The translations under genes were made by a program, and so were the position numbers. The notes below the pieces were generated by a model. The model saw nothing but the letters and a program-made list of their open reading frames with translations. It was not told the origin of the DNA and ran no database searches. 64,000 nucleotides of DNA from Burkholderiales bacterium 39-55-53 (lineage in GTDB: Bacteria > Pseudomonadota > Gammaproteobacteria > Burkholderiales > Burkholderiaceae_C), in assembly GCA_002282445.1 (NCBI GenBank), contig NCJK01000001.1, positions 930,001 through 994,000 on the forward strand. The letters run 5' to 3'. Position 1 is the stretch's first letter, and every line of letters starts with the position of its first letter. Shown here in pieces: positions 45,889 to 54,536 of the stretch.

Positions 45889-47736
45889 ATGACAACTGAC
45901 CAAGCCCTAAGCCAACACCAAGCATGGGTTACTACGCATCGCATCTGGGGGCTGATGAGTCCAGAGCATCAAAAAGCACTGCTTTCGCATGGTGAGTTAC
46001 ATCAATTCAACCAGGGATCCGAGGCATTCCCGGCTGGCACGTGGGGCGAGCAACTTCACATCATTTTGAGCGGCGATGCGGGCCTGAAGGATACGTCTCG
46101 CAATCAAACACACCCACTGCGCACAGGTGAGCACTTCGGCGCTGGCGTGACTAAGTTGGAATTGGTTCAAAACACACAAGTCATCGCAATCACAGACTTG
46201 ATGCTGATCAGCATCGATGTGTCCGTGCTGCATGAGTTTCTCGAAAATGAGCCCGCGCTGGCCCCCTTCTTTCCACTTCCGCTCAAACAGCCGCCACGCC
46301 AAAGCAACACACACACACACCACGAAAGTGACATGTTCAATGTGTCACTGGGTGACGTCATAAACCCACCCATCACCATCGGACTCAATGCCACGGCACA
46401 AGAGGCAGCTCAACTCATGCGTCAACATGGGGTGTCGTCGGTCATGCTGATTGATCGTGGTGCGCTGACCGGCGTCGTGACCGACCGCGACCTGCGCAAT
46501 CGTGTGGTGGCTGAAGGCTTGCCCTTGACGACACCGCTGCACCAAATTGCCACGCGCAATTTGCTCACCCTCAATACGGATGCCGCCGCGTTTGAAGCCA
46601 TGCTGCTGATGGCCAGGCACAACATCCACCACGTTCCAGTGATGCAAGGCACAGCCATTGCTGGTGTGGTCACAGCTTCCGACCTCAATCGCCAAAACGA
46701 TCTATCTGCGGTCTACATGACGCGGGATATCCATGATCAAAAGCACTTGGAAGGCTTGGTCAAAATTAGTCATAAATTGCGCCCCTTGCAGCAGCATTTG
46801 GCCGCGTCGCATGCCAGCGCGTACACCACGGGCCATGTCATCACCACCTTGACCGATGCGTTCACCACCCGACTGATCCAACTCGCAGAAAAAGAATTTG
46901 GCCCTCCACCTGTTCCCTACCTTTGGGTCGCAGCAGGCTCACAAGCACGCAATGAGCAGACCGCGAAATCAGACCAAGACAACTGCATGATTTTGGATGA
47001 CAGCTATGACGAATCCGCACATGGCGCTTATTTCAGAGCACTGACCCAAAGCGTCTGCGACGGATTAGATGCCTGCGGCTATGTGCACTGCCCGGGTGAG
47101 ATGATGGCCATGACTGACAAATGGCGTCAAACACTCTCCGTCTGGCGTAACTACTTTTGGGACTGGGTACACAAACCCGAACCCATGTCGCTCATGTTGA
47201 GCAGTGTCTTCTTCGACATGCGCCCCGTTTACGGCGCGACCGAGTTGATGGATGCCCTGCGCGTTGAGATGCTCAACAACACCAAGGGCAACACGCTGTT
47301 TTTGGGCCACATGGTGAGCAATGCACAAAAGCTTCGTCCGCCTCTCGGCTTATTTGGCGGCATCAGCCTGATTCGTCGCGGCGAACACGCAGGCACTGTT
47401 GACTTGAAGCACAACGGGCTTGCACCGATCGTCGACTTGGCGCGCATCTACGCGCTGGCCGGCGGTTTGTCAGAGGTCAACACACATGACCGACTGGAAA
47501 AAGCTGCCTCGTCTGGAGAAGTCAGCGAGCAAAGTGCTCGCGACTTGCGCGATGCCCTTGAGTTTTTGTCTACCCTGCGTATCCAGCACCAAACCGACCG
47601 CATGCTTGCAGGTTTGGAAGCCAATAACTACCTCGCACTACATGAACTGTCCAACTTCGAGCGCAGCCATTTGAAAGATGCGTTTGGTGTGATCCAGTCG
47701 CTGCAAACTGTTTTAGGCCAGCGCTACCACTTTTAA
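45889..47736 (+). CDS. Cyclic-nucleotide-type/CBS/DUF294 nucleotidyltransferase-like signalling protein
   Basis: 615 residues with four parts: an N-terminal cNMP-binding-like beta domain (about 20-130), a pair of CBS domains (about 158-270), a DUF294 nucleotidyltransferase-like domain, and a DUF294 C-terminal helical domain. GSQARNEQTAKSDQDN (about 350-365) is the GS..DxD-type active-site region. Such proteins resemble GlnD-type nucleotidyltransferases and are thought to sense nucleotides through CBS. They recur next to VC_2705-type symporters, DUF4212 and DnaQ-like exonucleases, as here. The ATG at 45889 is chosen over a frame that overlaps the MFS start. It is convergent with the exonuclease, three bases apart. 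Confidence 0.85.
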   Translation: MTTDQALSQHQAWVTTHRIWGLMSPEHQKALLSHGELHQFNQGSEAFPAGTWGEQLHIILSGDAGLKDTSRNQTHPLRTGEHFGAGVTKLELVQNTQVIAITDLMLISIDVSVLHEFLENEPALAPFFPLPLKQPPRQSNTHTHHESDMFNVSLGDVINPPITIGLNATAQEAAQLMRQHGVSSVMLIDRGALTGVVTDRDLRNRVVAEGLPLTTPLHQIATRNLLTLNTDAAAFEAMLLMARHNIHHVPVMQGTAIAGVVTASDLNRQNDLSAVYMTRDIHDQKHLEGLVKISHKLRPLQQHLAASHASAYTTGHVITTLTDAFTTRLIQLAEKEFGPPPVPYLWVAAGSQARNEQTAKSDQDNCMILDDSYDESAHGAYFRALTQSVCDGLDACGYVHCPGEMMAMTDKWRQTLSVWRNYFWDWVHKPEPMSLMLSSVFFDMRPVYGATELMDALRVEMLNNTKGNTLFLGHMVSNAQKLRPPLGLFGGISLIRRGEHAGTVDLKHNGLAPIVDLARIYALAGGLSEVNTHDRLEKAASSGEVSEQSARDLRDALEFLSTLRIQHQTDRMLAGLEANNYLALHELSNFERSHLKDAFGVIQSLQTVLGQRYHF

Positions 47737-47739
47737 CCG

Positions 47740-49881
47740 TCAGTACTTCAAACGCGCGTAATACGTTTTTTGGGCAGCGTCGCGCGCTTGCCCATACGTG
47801 TGGATACCTTTTTCAGCCAAAAGAGGGATCATGCGCAAGAAGACCTCGGCGGTCACCAACGCATCGCCCAAAGCCGTGTGACGGCCCAAGATAGTGATGT
47901 TCATGCGCTCCGCAATCGCCTCTAAGCGATGCGACTCTTGATGCGGATGAATCACCGCAGACAACATCAAAGTATCGAGCACGGGCTGATCAAAGCGCAG
48001 ACCCGTGGCCCGTTCTTGCAGCTGCAAAAACTTCATGTCAAACGCTGCGTTATGCGCCACCAGCACGGTGTCTGACGCATAGGCATGGAATGCAGGCAAG
48101 ACGTGTGCGATCTTGGGTTTGCCACTCACCATCTCTGGCGTGATGCCATGAATCGGAATGGTGGATTCTGGAATATGACGACCGGGATCGATCAACTGCT
48201 CAAACGCATCGTTGCGCAGCAACTTGCCGTTCACGATACGCGCAGCCCCAATCTGAATGATTTCATCACCTTGCGATGGGTTCAGTCCTGTGGTCTCGGT
48301 ATCGAACACGGTGTAGGTCAAGCTTGTCAACAAGCGGTCGTCCAACGCATGGTTTTGCTCAGCGTGTTGGAACAAATCAAAGTCATAAAACTCAGGACGA
48401 CTATCGGTCAGCAAGGCATGACTCGTCTCTGCTTCTTGCGCCTTGATGGCTGGCAACACGAATCGAAAAAATGCCTGATGCTTGGTGCGTTCACGCTCAA
48501 AAGCCAAAGCGGCACTGTGCCTGACCATCACATCACGCACCGACAGTGGGTTGTTGTCATTCCCCATGCGCATGGGGTCGAGCTCCCAACCCATCACTGT
48601 TTCGGTGCTCATGACTTGGCCTGACCAAATCAAATCCACATGAACCTTGTCTGCGGTTTGCGCACAACGCAACTCCAAGCGCTTGATACCAAACTCCTCG
48701 ACCAACCGCCCTGCAAGATAGGTCAGCGCCTGCACCACGCTGAAGCTGTCCACCTTGATCCACGCCGCCACATCGGATTCGGCAAGGCTGACATCACAAC
48801 CGACCTGCTGACGAATGCGCCGCTCGCTGGCATTGAGCAAATCCAACGCAGGCATTTCTTCCAGAGGCCAACGCGTCTTCATGTCCTCAGCCGCATGTTC
48901 AACAATGCGGCTCAAGTGCTCACGCATGTCTGAAACTTGAGCAGCCAAATCACCCACACCCGCGCTCGAAGGCAACTGTGCAAGACCCGCTTGCACCCGC
49001 AAGAGTGAGGTTTGCGTATCACCAACAAGAGAGAGCAACGCTTCTGTTCTTTGGCTTTCTTGCTCCACCATTTGCGTGACGTTGTCGAGCATCAACACAA
49101 AACCATTCAACTCCCCGCTGTCTTGCGCTTGCAGCACGGGGGCCATATGGATTCGCAGCAACTGACCTGACGCCGTGCTGGTTAAAAACTGCGTCGCCGG
49201 ATGCGCTGCACCACGGGCTAAGCGCAATTGAAGATTTTCTAAACCGTGCGCCAATGTGGCGCGGTCTAACACGGCATAAATAGATCGGCCTATCCCCATC
49301 CATTCCGCACCACCCGCCACGCTAGAAATACTCGCGAGGGTTCTGAATTGCAAACGCGCGCGGTTGTTGAACAACAAAATCCGCCCGTCCAAATTGCACA
49401 CCACCACGCTTTGCGACAGCTCTGACACCAAAGCCGCCAACCGGTTGCGCTCTTGTTGCACCACCTCGCTGGCTTTGGCGATTTGCACATCCACATTGAC
49501 ACGCCATTGATCGCGATTGGTAGCCAATGCATTGACCGCTTCAATCAAGCGTAAAAACTCAACAGACTCAGCATCAGGCGATGCGTCGATGCGCTCGCCA
49601 TTTGATGCGTTGGCCAACAAAGTGACCCGCTCTTGCAGCCTCACTGCGGCGCGGCCATAACGCGCATCCAGCTTTTGCCACACCCACACGACCACAGCCA
49701 GCATCAGCAGCCATGGCAACACCAACACGGGCCAACGCCCCTCTAAAAGCCCCAAGAGCACCGTTTGTTCTTGCTCAGCCAACGTGGACCACCAGAGCCC
49801 TAGACTGAGCAAACACGCAGCCACAAACAGCGCCATCGTCAGCGCGCTGGCCAGCACCCAAGCCTTGCTTTCTTGCTTCAT
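47740..49881 (-). CDS. Membrane sensor-like protein with C-terminal DnaQ/PolC-type 3'-5' exonuclease
   Basis: 713 residues. There are two N-terminal membrane helices (about 8-32 and 49-71), a linker, and a PAS-like domain (about 150-265, ERNRLAALVSELSQSVVVCNLDGRILLFNNRA). Next comes a region shaped like a histidine kinase but without an obvious phospho-His or N/G boxes. The C-terminal DEDDh exonuclease (about 520-710) has VFDTETTGLNPSQGDEIIQIG, HNAAFDMKFLQL and HTALGDALVTAEVFL, with all catalytic acidic residues. It looks like a sensor whose output is an exonuclease. It follows the 124-residue membrane gene by eight bases. Confidence 0.85.
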   Translation of the reverse strand: MKQESKAWVLASALTMALFVAACLLSLGLWWSTLAEQEQTVLLGLLEGRWPVLVLPWLLMLAVVVWVWQKLDARYGRAAVRLQERVTLLANASNGERIDASPDAESVEFLRLIEAVNALATNRDQWRVNVDVQIAKASEVVQQERNRLAALVSELSQSVVVCNLDGRILLFNNRARLQFRTLASISSVAGGAEWMGIGRSIYAVLDRATLAHGLENLQLRLARGAAHPATQFLTSTASGQLLRIHMAPVLQAQDSGELNGFVLMLDNVTQMVEQESQRTEALLSLVGDTQTSLLRVQAGLAQLPSSAGVGDLAAQVSDMREHLSRIVEHAAEDMKTRWPLEEMPALDLLNASERRIRQQVGCDVSLAESDVAAWIKVDSFSVVQALTYLAGRLVEEFGIKRLELRCAQTADKVHVDLIWSGQVMSTETVMGWELDPMRMGNDNNPLSVRDVMVRHSAALAFERERTKHQAFFRFVLPAIKAQEAETSHALLTDSRPEFYDFDLFQHAEQNHALDDRLLTSLTYTVFDTETTGLNPSQGDEIIQIGAARIVNGKLLRNDAFEQLIDPGRHIPESTIPIHGITPEMVSGKPKIAHVLPAFHAYASDTVLVAHNAAFDMKFLQLQERATGLRFDQPVLDTLMLSAVIHPHQESHRLEAIAERMNITILGRHTALGDALVTAEVFLRMIPLLAEKGIHTYGQARDAAQKTYYARLKY

Positions 49882-49889
49882 GTCACCCC

Positions 49890-50264
49890 TTACTCAGCCT
49901 TGGTGTCACCCTCAGCACTGGGCTTGGCCGGTGCGGCATGCGCATGGCGACCCAAGATAAAGCTAGCAAAGAATTTGCACCAAATCGTTGTGCCTGCAAT
50001 GGCTGTCCATGCGTCGTAATGCAACTCGCCCAACAGCACAAAAATAATCACCACCGTGGCCACAGTACCGGCCACCATGTTCACCACCATTTCATACGGG
50101 GCAAACTTTTCCGGATTGGGAGGAGACTCCCCACGTTTGAGCGCCACCTCAGAGAAATCACGCTTGTAAATAATTCGCCAAGCACGGCGGTACCAAAAGA
50201 ACGCCATTGGGAACAGCGCCAAAAAAAGCAACCACGTGATCACCACGCTCACATCAAAAACCAT
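49890..50264 (-). CDS. Small integral membrane protein of unknown function in the symporter cluster
   Basis: 124 residues with about three membrane helices (about 5-25, 58-80 and 86-106), a basic cytoplasmic segment RRAWRIIYKRDFSEVALKRGE and a soluble Ala/Pro/Lys tail. No known family recognised. It is downstream of the symporter's terminator and eight bases before the exonuclease gene, so it belongs to the exonuclease transcript. Its constant company suggests a membrane partner, but this is inference. Confidence 0.65.
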   Translation of the reverse strand: MVFDVSVVITWLLFLALFPMAFFWYRRAWRIIYKRDFSEVALKRGESPPNPEKFAPYEMVVNMVAGTVATVVIIFVLLGELHYDAWTAIAGTTIWCKFFASFILGRHAHAAPAKPSAEGDTKAE

Positions 50265-50312
50265 TCCAAACTCCAGTTGGCAACAGATCCAAGATCTCTG
50301 TCACTCATGAAA

Positions 50313-50345
50313 AAACCCTGTTAGCACGTAGTACCAACAGGGTTT
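50313..50345 (-). terminator. Intrinsic terminator of the DUF4212-symporter operon
   Basis: A 10-bp stem AAACCCTGTT/AACAGGGTTT (50313-50322 with 50336-50345); on the minus strand it is followed by TTTTTT. A second strong hairpin, TCACACC-TTGC-GGTGTGA, at 50352-50369 lies between it and the symporter stop. Confidence 0.85.
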
Positions 50346-50379
50346 CGATTGTCACACCTTGCGGTGTGATTTAGATCGA

Positions 50380-52185
50380 TTAGTGTGCACCGTCCACGGC
50401 TTTGGAGCCGCGAGGAATACGCACTGCCTCAACCATAGCTTGGATGTGCTCTGGTGGCTCTTTTGTGAACTTGTCCACAATGAATGCCACGGCAAAGTTC
50501 ACCATCGCGCCAACAGCACCGATCGCTTCAGGCGTGATGCCGAAGAAGCTATTAGCGCCACCGATCAGGCCCAAATACTCGGTGCCCTTGATGAACAAAA
50601 TACCCTTGTGTGCGAACACGTAGAACAGTGTCACAAACAAACCAGCCAACATACCAGCCATCGCGCCTTCTTTGTTCATCTTCTTAGAGAAGATACCCAT
50701 CATGATGGCGGGGAACAATGAAGAAGCAGCAATACCGAAGGCCAAGGCCACAGTACCAGCCGCGAAGCCTGGAGGGTTCAGACCGAGGTAACCAGCGATC
50801 ACGATAGCCACAGCCATAGAGATCTTGCCAGCCATCAACTCGCCTTTTTCGCTGATATCTGGAACGAAGACGTTCTTCACCAAGTCGTGAGACACGGCAG
50901 CAGAAATCGCCATCAACAAACCAGCAGCAGTAGACAACGCAGCAGCCAAGCCACCCGCAGCCACCAAAGCGATCACCCAGTTAGGCAACAACGCGATTTC
51001 AGGGTTGGCCAACACAATAATGTCGGCATTCACTGTCAATTCGTTGCCTTTCCAGCCAGCAGCTTCAGCTTTCGCTTTCACGTCTTCGCTCTTGGTCTTG
51101 TCGTTGTAGTACTGGATACGACCGTCGCCGTTCTTGTCTTCAAACTTCAAGAGACCAGTTTTTTCCCAACGCTTCATCCAATCTGGACGCTCGTCAGCTT
51201 TGATGCTGGATTCTTCAGCGAACAAGTCGCCACCAGAAGTAACCGCTGTGTTCACAGTGGCGTGCAAGTTCAACTTAGCCATTGCGCCAACAGCTGGTGC
51301 TGTGGTGTACAAGATAGCAATGAAGACCAAGGCCCAGCCAGCTGAGCTACGTGCGTCTTTCACAGTTTTCACTGTGAAGAAGCGCATGATCACGTGTGGC
51401 AAGCCAGCAGTACCGATCATCAATGACAGGGTGTACATGAACATGTTGAGCATGCTGCCTGGCATAGAAGTGGTGTACTTGCCAAAGCCAAGGTCAGTCA
51501 CCACTTGGTCGAGCTTAACAAGCAAGCTCACATCAGTGCCAACCATGTTAGCGCCCAAGCCCAACTGTGGCAAAGCCACGCCAGTCAACTGCAACGAGAT
51601 GAAGATCGCAGGGATGGTGTAAGCCAAGATCAACACAACATATTGAGCCACTTGGGTGTATGTGATGCCCTTCATGCCGCCGAACACAGCGTAGGCAAAC
51701 ACAATGGCCATACCAATGTAAATACCCATGTCACTGCTCACGCCCAAGAAGCGAGAGAACGCCACGCCCACACCAGTCATTTGACCAATGATGTATGTCA
51801 GAGACGCGACCAGCAAACAGACCACGGCCACGGTAGATGCGCCTTGAGAGTAAAAGCGATCACCGATGAACTGAGGCACTGTGAACTTGCCGAACTTGCG
51901 CAGGTACGGAGCCAGCAACATGGCCAGCAACACATAACCACCGGTCCAACCCATCAGGAACAAGCCACCGCCATAACCCATGTTGGAAATCAAACCAGCC
52001 ATAGAGATGAAGGAAGCTGCAGACATCCAGTCAGCCGCAGTGGCCATACCGTTCAGTCGTGGGCCGATGTTGCCGCCCGCTGCATAGAACTCGCTGGTAG
52101 AACCAGCACGAGCCCAAATAGCAATGCCGATGTACAGCGCGAAGCTGGCAAAGACAAAGATATAAATCGTTGTTTGTAAATCCAT
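50380..52185 (-). CDS. Sodium:solute symporter family protein (VC_2705 type)
   Basis: 601 residues, SSF/SLC5 fold with about 13 membrane helices, among them ADWMSAASFISMAGL in the sodium-site region. The ATG at 52185 has GAGG seven bases upstream. A soluble loop of about 90 residues (about 325-415) interrupts the helices and contains DKNGDGRIQYYN, which looks like a calcium-binding EF-hand loop. Family members next to DUF4212 take up acetate or other short organic acids with sodium; the substrate here is not proven. Cotranscribed with DUF4212 (12-bp gap). Confidence 0.88.
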   Translation of the reverse strand: MDLQTTIYIFVFASFALYIGIAIWARAGSTSEFYAAGGNIGPRLNGMATAADWMSAASFISMAGLISNMGYGGGLFLMGWTGGYVLLAMLLAPYLRKFGKFTVPQFIGDRFYSQGASTVAVVCLLVASLTYIIGQMTGVGVAFSRFLGVSSDMGIYIGMAIVFAYAVFGGMKGITYTQVAQYVVLILAYTIPAIFISLQLTGVALPQLGLGANMVGTDVSLLVKLDQVVTDLGFGKYTTSMPGSMLNMFMYTLSLMIGTAGLPHVIMRFFTVKTVKDARSSAGWALVFIAILYTTAPAVGAMAKLNLHATVNTAVTSGGDLFAEESSIKADERPDWMKRWEKTGLLKFEDKNGDGRIQYYNDKTKSEDVKAKAEAAGWKGNELTVNADIIVLANPEIALLPNWVIALVAAGGLAAALSTAAGLLMAISAAVSHDLVKNVFVPDISEKGELMAGKISMAVAIVIAGYLGLNPPGFAAGTVALAFGIAASSLFPAIMMGIFSKKMNKEGAMAGMLAGLFVTLFYVFAHKGILFIKGTEYLGLIGGANSFFGITPEAIGAVGAMVNFAVAFIVDKFTKEPPEHIQAMVEAVRIPRGSKAVDGAH

Positions 52186-52197
52186 ATTCAACCTCTT

Positions 52198-52455
52198 TTA
52201 ATCTTCGTGAACATCAAATTCACGATCGATTTCGTTCATACGCTTGGCGTACCAGAAAATCTGAGCAATGAAGATGTAAATGGAGCCTTGCTGAGCAAAC
52301 CAGAAGCCCAGTGGATAACCACCCAGCTTAAAGTTGTTCAACTGTTCCGCGAACAAGATACCGGCACCAAATGAAACCAAGAACCAAACAACCAAGATGT
52401 TGATCAGCAGTTTCACTGTGGCATTCCAGTAGGCATGACTGTTGTCGTCCTTCAT
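52198..52455 (-). CDS. DUF4212 small membrane subunit of the symporter
   Basis: 85 residues with two membrane helices (LLINILVVWFLVSFGAGILFA and FWFAQQGSIYIFIAQIFWYA) and an acidic C-terminus. The arrangement and the NNFKLGGYPLGFWFAQQGS loop are those of DUF4212/TIGR03647 proteins, which are always found directly before VC_2705-type symporters. The ATG at 52455 has AGAGGTT upstream; a longer frame to 52536 lacks support. The 52456-52656 region upstream shows no gene and no promoter I trust. Confidence 0.85.
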   Translation of the reverse strand: MKDDNSHAYWNATVKLLINILVVWFLVSFGAGILFAEQLNNFKLGGYPLGFWFAQQGSIYIFIAQIFWYAKRMNEIDREFDVHED

Positions 52456-52656
52456 GAATAACCTCTTTCTTACGTTATGACAGTCGACAAACACTTTGCC
52501 TGTCGATCGGACACACGCTGTGGCTTGAGTCCACATCGGTACGCTGACTGTCGCGAAGGTAGCTTACGGATTTCTGATTTTTCGTAAGGAAGCAGCGTCT
52601 TCAAGGGAAAACACCGAGTGTTTTTTTGACACCACACAACAGCCAAGGGCAAACCC

Positions 52657-53298
52657 CTACGCCGTTTGGCGAATCACACCTTGACGAATCTGCCCTGCAG
52701 CTTGCCATGGCCCATCAAACCATTGATCTGCATCAATGCAGGCGCGCATCATGGGCAAGGCATCCAAGCCCCAAAACACTTTGTCGTCCACGCAAAAAGT
52801 GGGCACGCCAAACACACCGCGCGCAATGGCATCTTCGGTGTTGGCTTTGAGTTGGTTTTTCACCTCAGGCTCGTCGACAGCGCGCTGAGGTGCTAGTTGC
52901 TGCGTGAGTGTCTGCAAACGTGCTGCATCGTCGGCCGCTGCACCGCCTTGCCACACATGGTTGAAGATGGTTTCGCACACGTATCGATTGGGCTCGCCAT
53001 CAGCGCTGCAAGCCACGGCCAAGCGCAACAAGGCCAGCGGATTGAAAGGATGCGACTGAGGCATGTCCATCGCCACACCGAGTTGTTTGGCTTGCCACAA
53101 CACTTGGCGATACGTCCACTCACGCTTGCCTGGAATTTCAGCGGGCCCAAGTTGGCCGTTGTGTTTGAGCATGGCTGCAAACAACACGGGCTTATAGACC
53201 ACACGGTGACTCACGCCCTCCAAGCTTTGGGGCAATGCCTCAAAAGCGAGGTAGGCATATGGGGAAATGAAGTCGATGTAACAAGTGATGGTTTTCAT
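52657..53298 (-). CDS. 2-hydroxychromene-2-carboxylate isomerase family protein (DsbA-fold, kappa GST-like)
   Basis: 213 residues, thioredoxin fold of the kappa class. ITCYIDFISPYAYLAFEAL holds the catalytic Ser (about 12), and GVFGVPTFCVDDKVFWGLDALPMM is the cis-Pro segment. Relatives isomerise hydroxychromene carboxylates or use glutathione; the true substrate is not evident and there are no aromatic-degradation genes nearby. The ATG at 53298 fits the family; it lies 20 bp downstream of the DUF1289 gene at the end of the liu run. Confidence 0.83.
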   Translation of the reverse strand: MKTITCYIDFISPYAYLAFEALPQSLEGVSHRVVYKPVLFAAMLKHNGQLGPAEIPGKREWTYRQVLWQAKQLGVAMDMPQSHPFNPLALLRLAVACSADGEPNRYVCETIFNHVWQGGAAADDAARLQTLTQQLAPQRAVDEPEVKNQLKANTEDAIARGVFGVPTFCVDDKVFWGLDALPMMRACIDADQWFDGPWQAAGQIRQGVIRQTA

Positions 53299-53318
53299 GA
53301 CCGTCGATCCCAAGAGAG

Positions 53319-53585
53319 TCAAGCTTGCAGTTTGGCTTGCAAACGATGTTGTATCAAACGCCAGATGTCACGCTTGGCTTCGGGGTCGCGATGCCCCCAG
53401 CCTGTTATTTCGTCAAGCGTACGGAAACAGCCTTCGCACAGGCCTGACTGATCTGACATGCGACACACCGAGATGCAGGGCGAGCGCGGTGTCTCTTCTT
53501 TATCCAACTCACGCGCAGCCATTTGAAGCAGGCGTTGCTCTGCGGGCGAGAGCCGAGCATTGAAAGAGAAGATACGGTCCAACAT
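53319..53585 (-). CDS. DUF1289 small cysteine protein
   Basis: 88 residues. The C-terminal half has the DUF1289 pattern PCISVCRMSDQSGLCEGCFRTLDEI, with Cys37, Cys41, Cys50 and Cys53, followed by W and a basic tail. The four cysteines suggest a metal or Fe-S site. The function is unknown. It lies 30 bp after the HMG-CoA lyase gene on the same strand and may be the fifth gene of that operon. Confidence 0.8.
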   Translation of the reverse strand: MLDRIFSFNARLSPAEQRLLQMAARELDKEETPRSPCISVCRMSDQSGLCEGCFRTLDEITGWGHRDPEAKRDIWRLIQHRLQAKLQA

Positions 53586-53615
53586 GATTGAGGATTGTCC
53601 GCGACCCGCGCCAAG

Positions 53616-54536
53616 CTAGGCTGAACGCTTATTCAAAACCGCGCGTGACACGCGGGAATTGGTCTGCCGGCCCAAAGCCTCACTGATGAACACACCTGCG
53701 TCAATCAACTGATCGAGGTCAATGCCGGTCTCAATGCCCATGCCGTGCATCATGTAGACCAGATCTTCGGTGGCCACATTGCCGGTAGCCCCTTTGGCAT
53801 AAGGGCAACCACCCAAACCCGCCACTGATGATTGGAAATTCCAAACGCCCATTTGCAACGCAGCCAAAGTGTTGGACAAGGCTTGGCCATAGGTGTCATG
53901 GAAATGGCCCGACACGTCGTTGAGAGCATAGTGCTTGAGCGTGGCCTCCATGGCGGCTTGCACTTTGCGCGGCGTACCGACGCCAATGGTGTCGGCCACA
54001 TCCACACGTTGAATGCCGATGCTCTTCATCAAACCTGCCAAGTAGCCGACGCGCTCGGGCGCAATGTCGCCTTCGTATGGGCAACCCACGGTGCAGCTCA
54101 TCGCACCACGCACGGCAATGCCGGCGTCGCGTGCGGCTTTGACCACGGGGGCGAAACGCTCCATGCTTTCGGCAATTGAGCAGTTGATGTTCTTTTGGCT
54201 GAACGCTTCGCTGGCTGCACCAAACACCACGATTTCGTCAGGCTTGGTTTTCAACGCAGCTTCAAAGCCTTGCAGGTTGGGTGTGAGCACCGAGTAGCGC
54301 ACACCCGCTTCACGGTGAATGCCCGCCATCACCTCGGCGTTGTCCGCCATTTGCGGCACCCATTTGGGCGACACAAAACTGGTGACTTCAATTTCCTTCA
54401 GCCCCGCCGCTTGCAAGCGATGCACCAGCTCCACCTTGACGGCGGCACGCACAGGCTGTTTTTCGTTTTGCAGACCGTCACGCGGGCCCACATCAATCAA
54501 GCGCACGCGACGCGGCACATTCATCACCATGGTCAT
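53616..54536 (-). CDS. liuE: Hydroxymethylglutaryl-CoA lyase
   Basis: 306 residues, TIM barrel of the DRE-TIM family. DVGPRDGLQNEK opens the active site, and GLGGCPYAKGATGNVATEDLVYM holds the catalytic Cys loop. It splits HMG-CoA into acetoacetate and acetyl-CoA, the last step of leucine breakdown. Its ATG overlaps the stop of the methylcrotonyl-CoA carboxylase alpha gene (ATGA). Confidence 0.95.
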   Translation of the reverse strand: MTMVMNVPRRVRLIDVGPRDGLQNEKQPVRAAVKVELVHRLQAAGLKEIEVTSFVSPKWVPQMADNAEVMAGIHREAGVRYSVLTPNLQGFEAALKTKPDEIVVFGAASEAFSQKNINCSIAESMERFAPVVKAARDAGIAVRGAMSCTVGCPYEGDIAPERVGYLAGLMKSIGIQRVDVADTIGVGTPRKVQAAMEATLKHYALNDVSGHFHDTYGQALSNTLAALQMGVWNFQSSVAGLGGCPYAKGATGNVATEDLVYMMHGMGIETGIDLDQLIDAGVFISEALGRQTNSRVSRAVLNKRSA

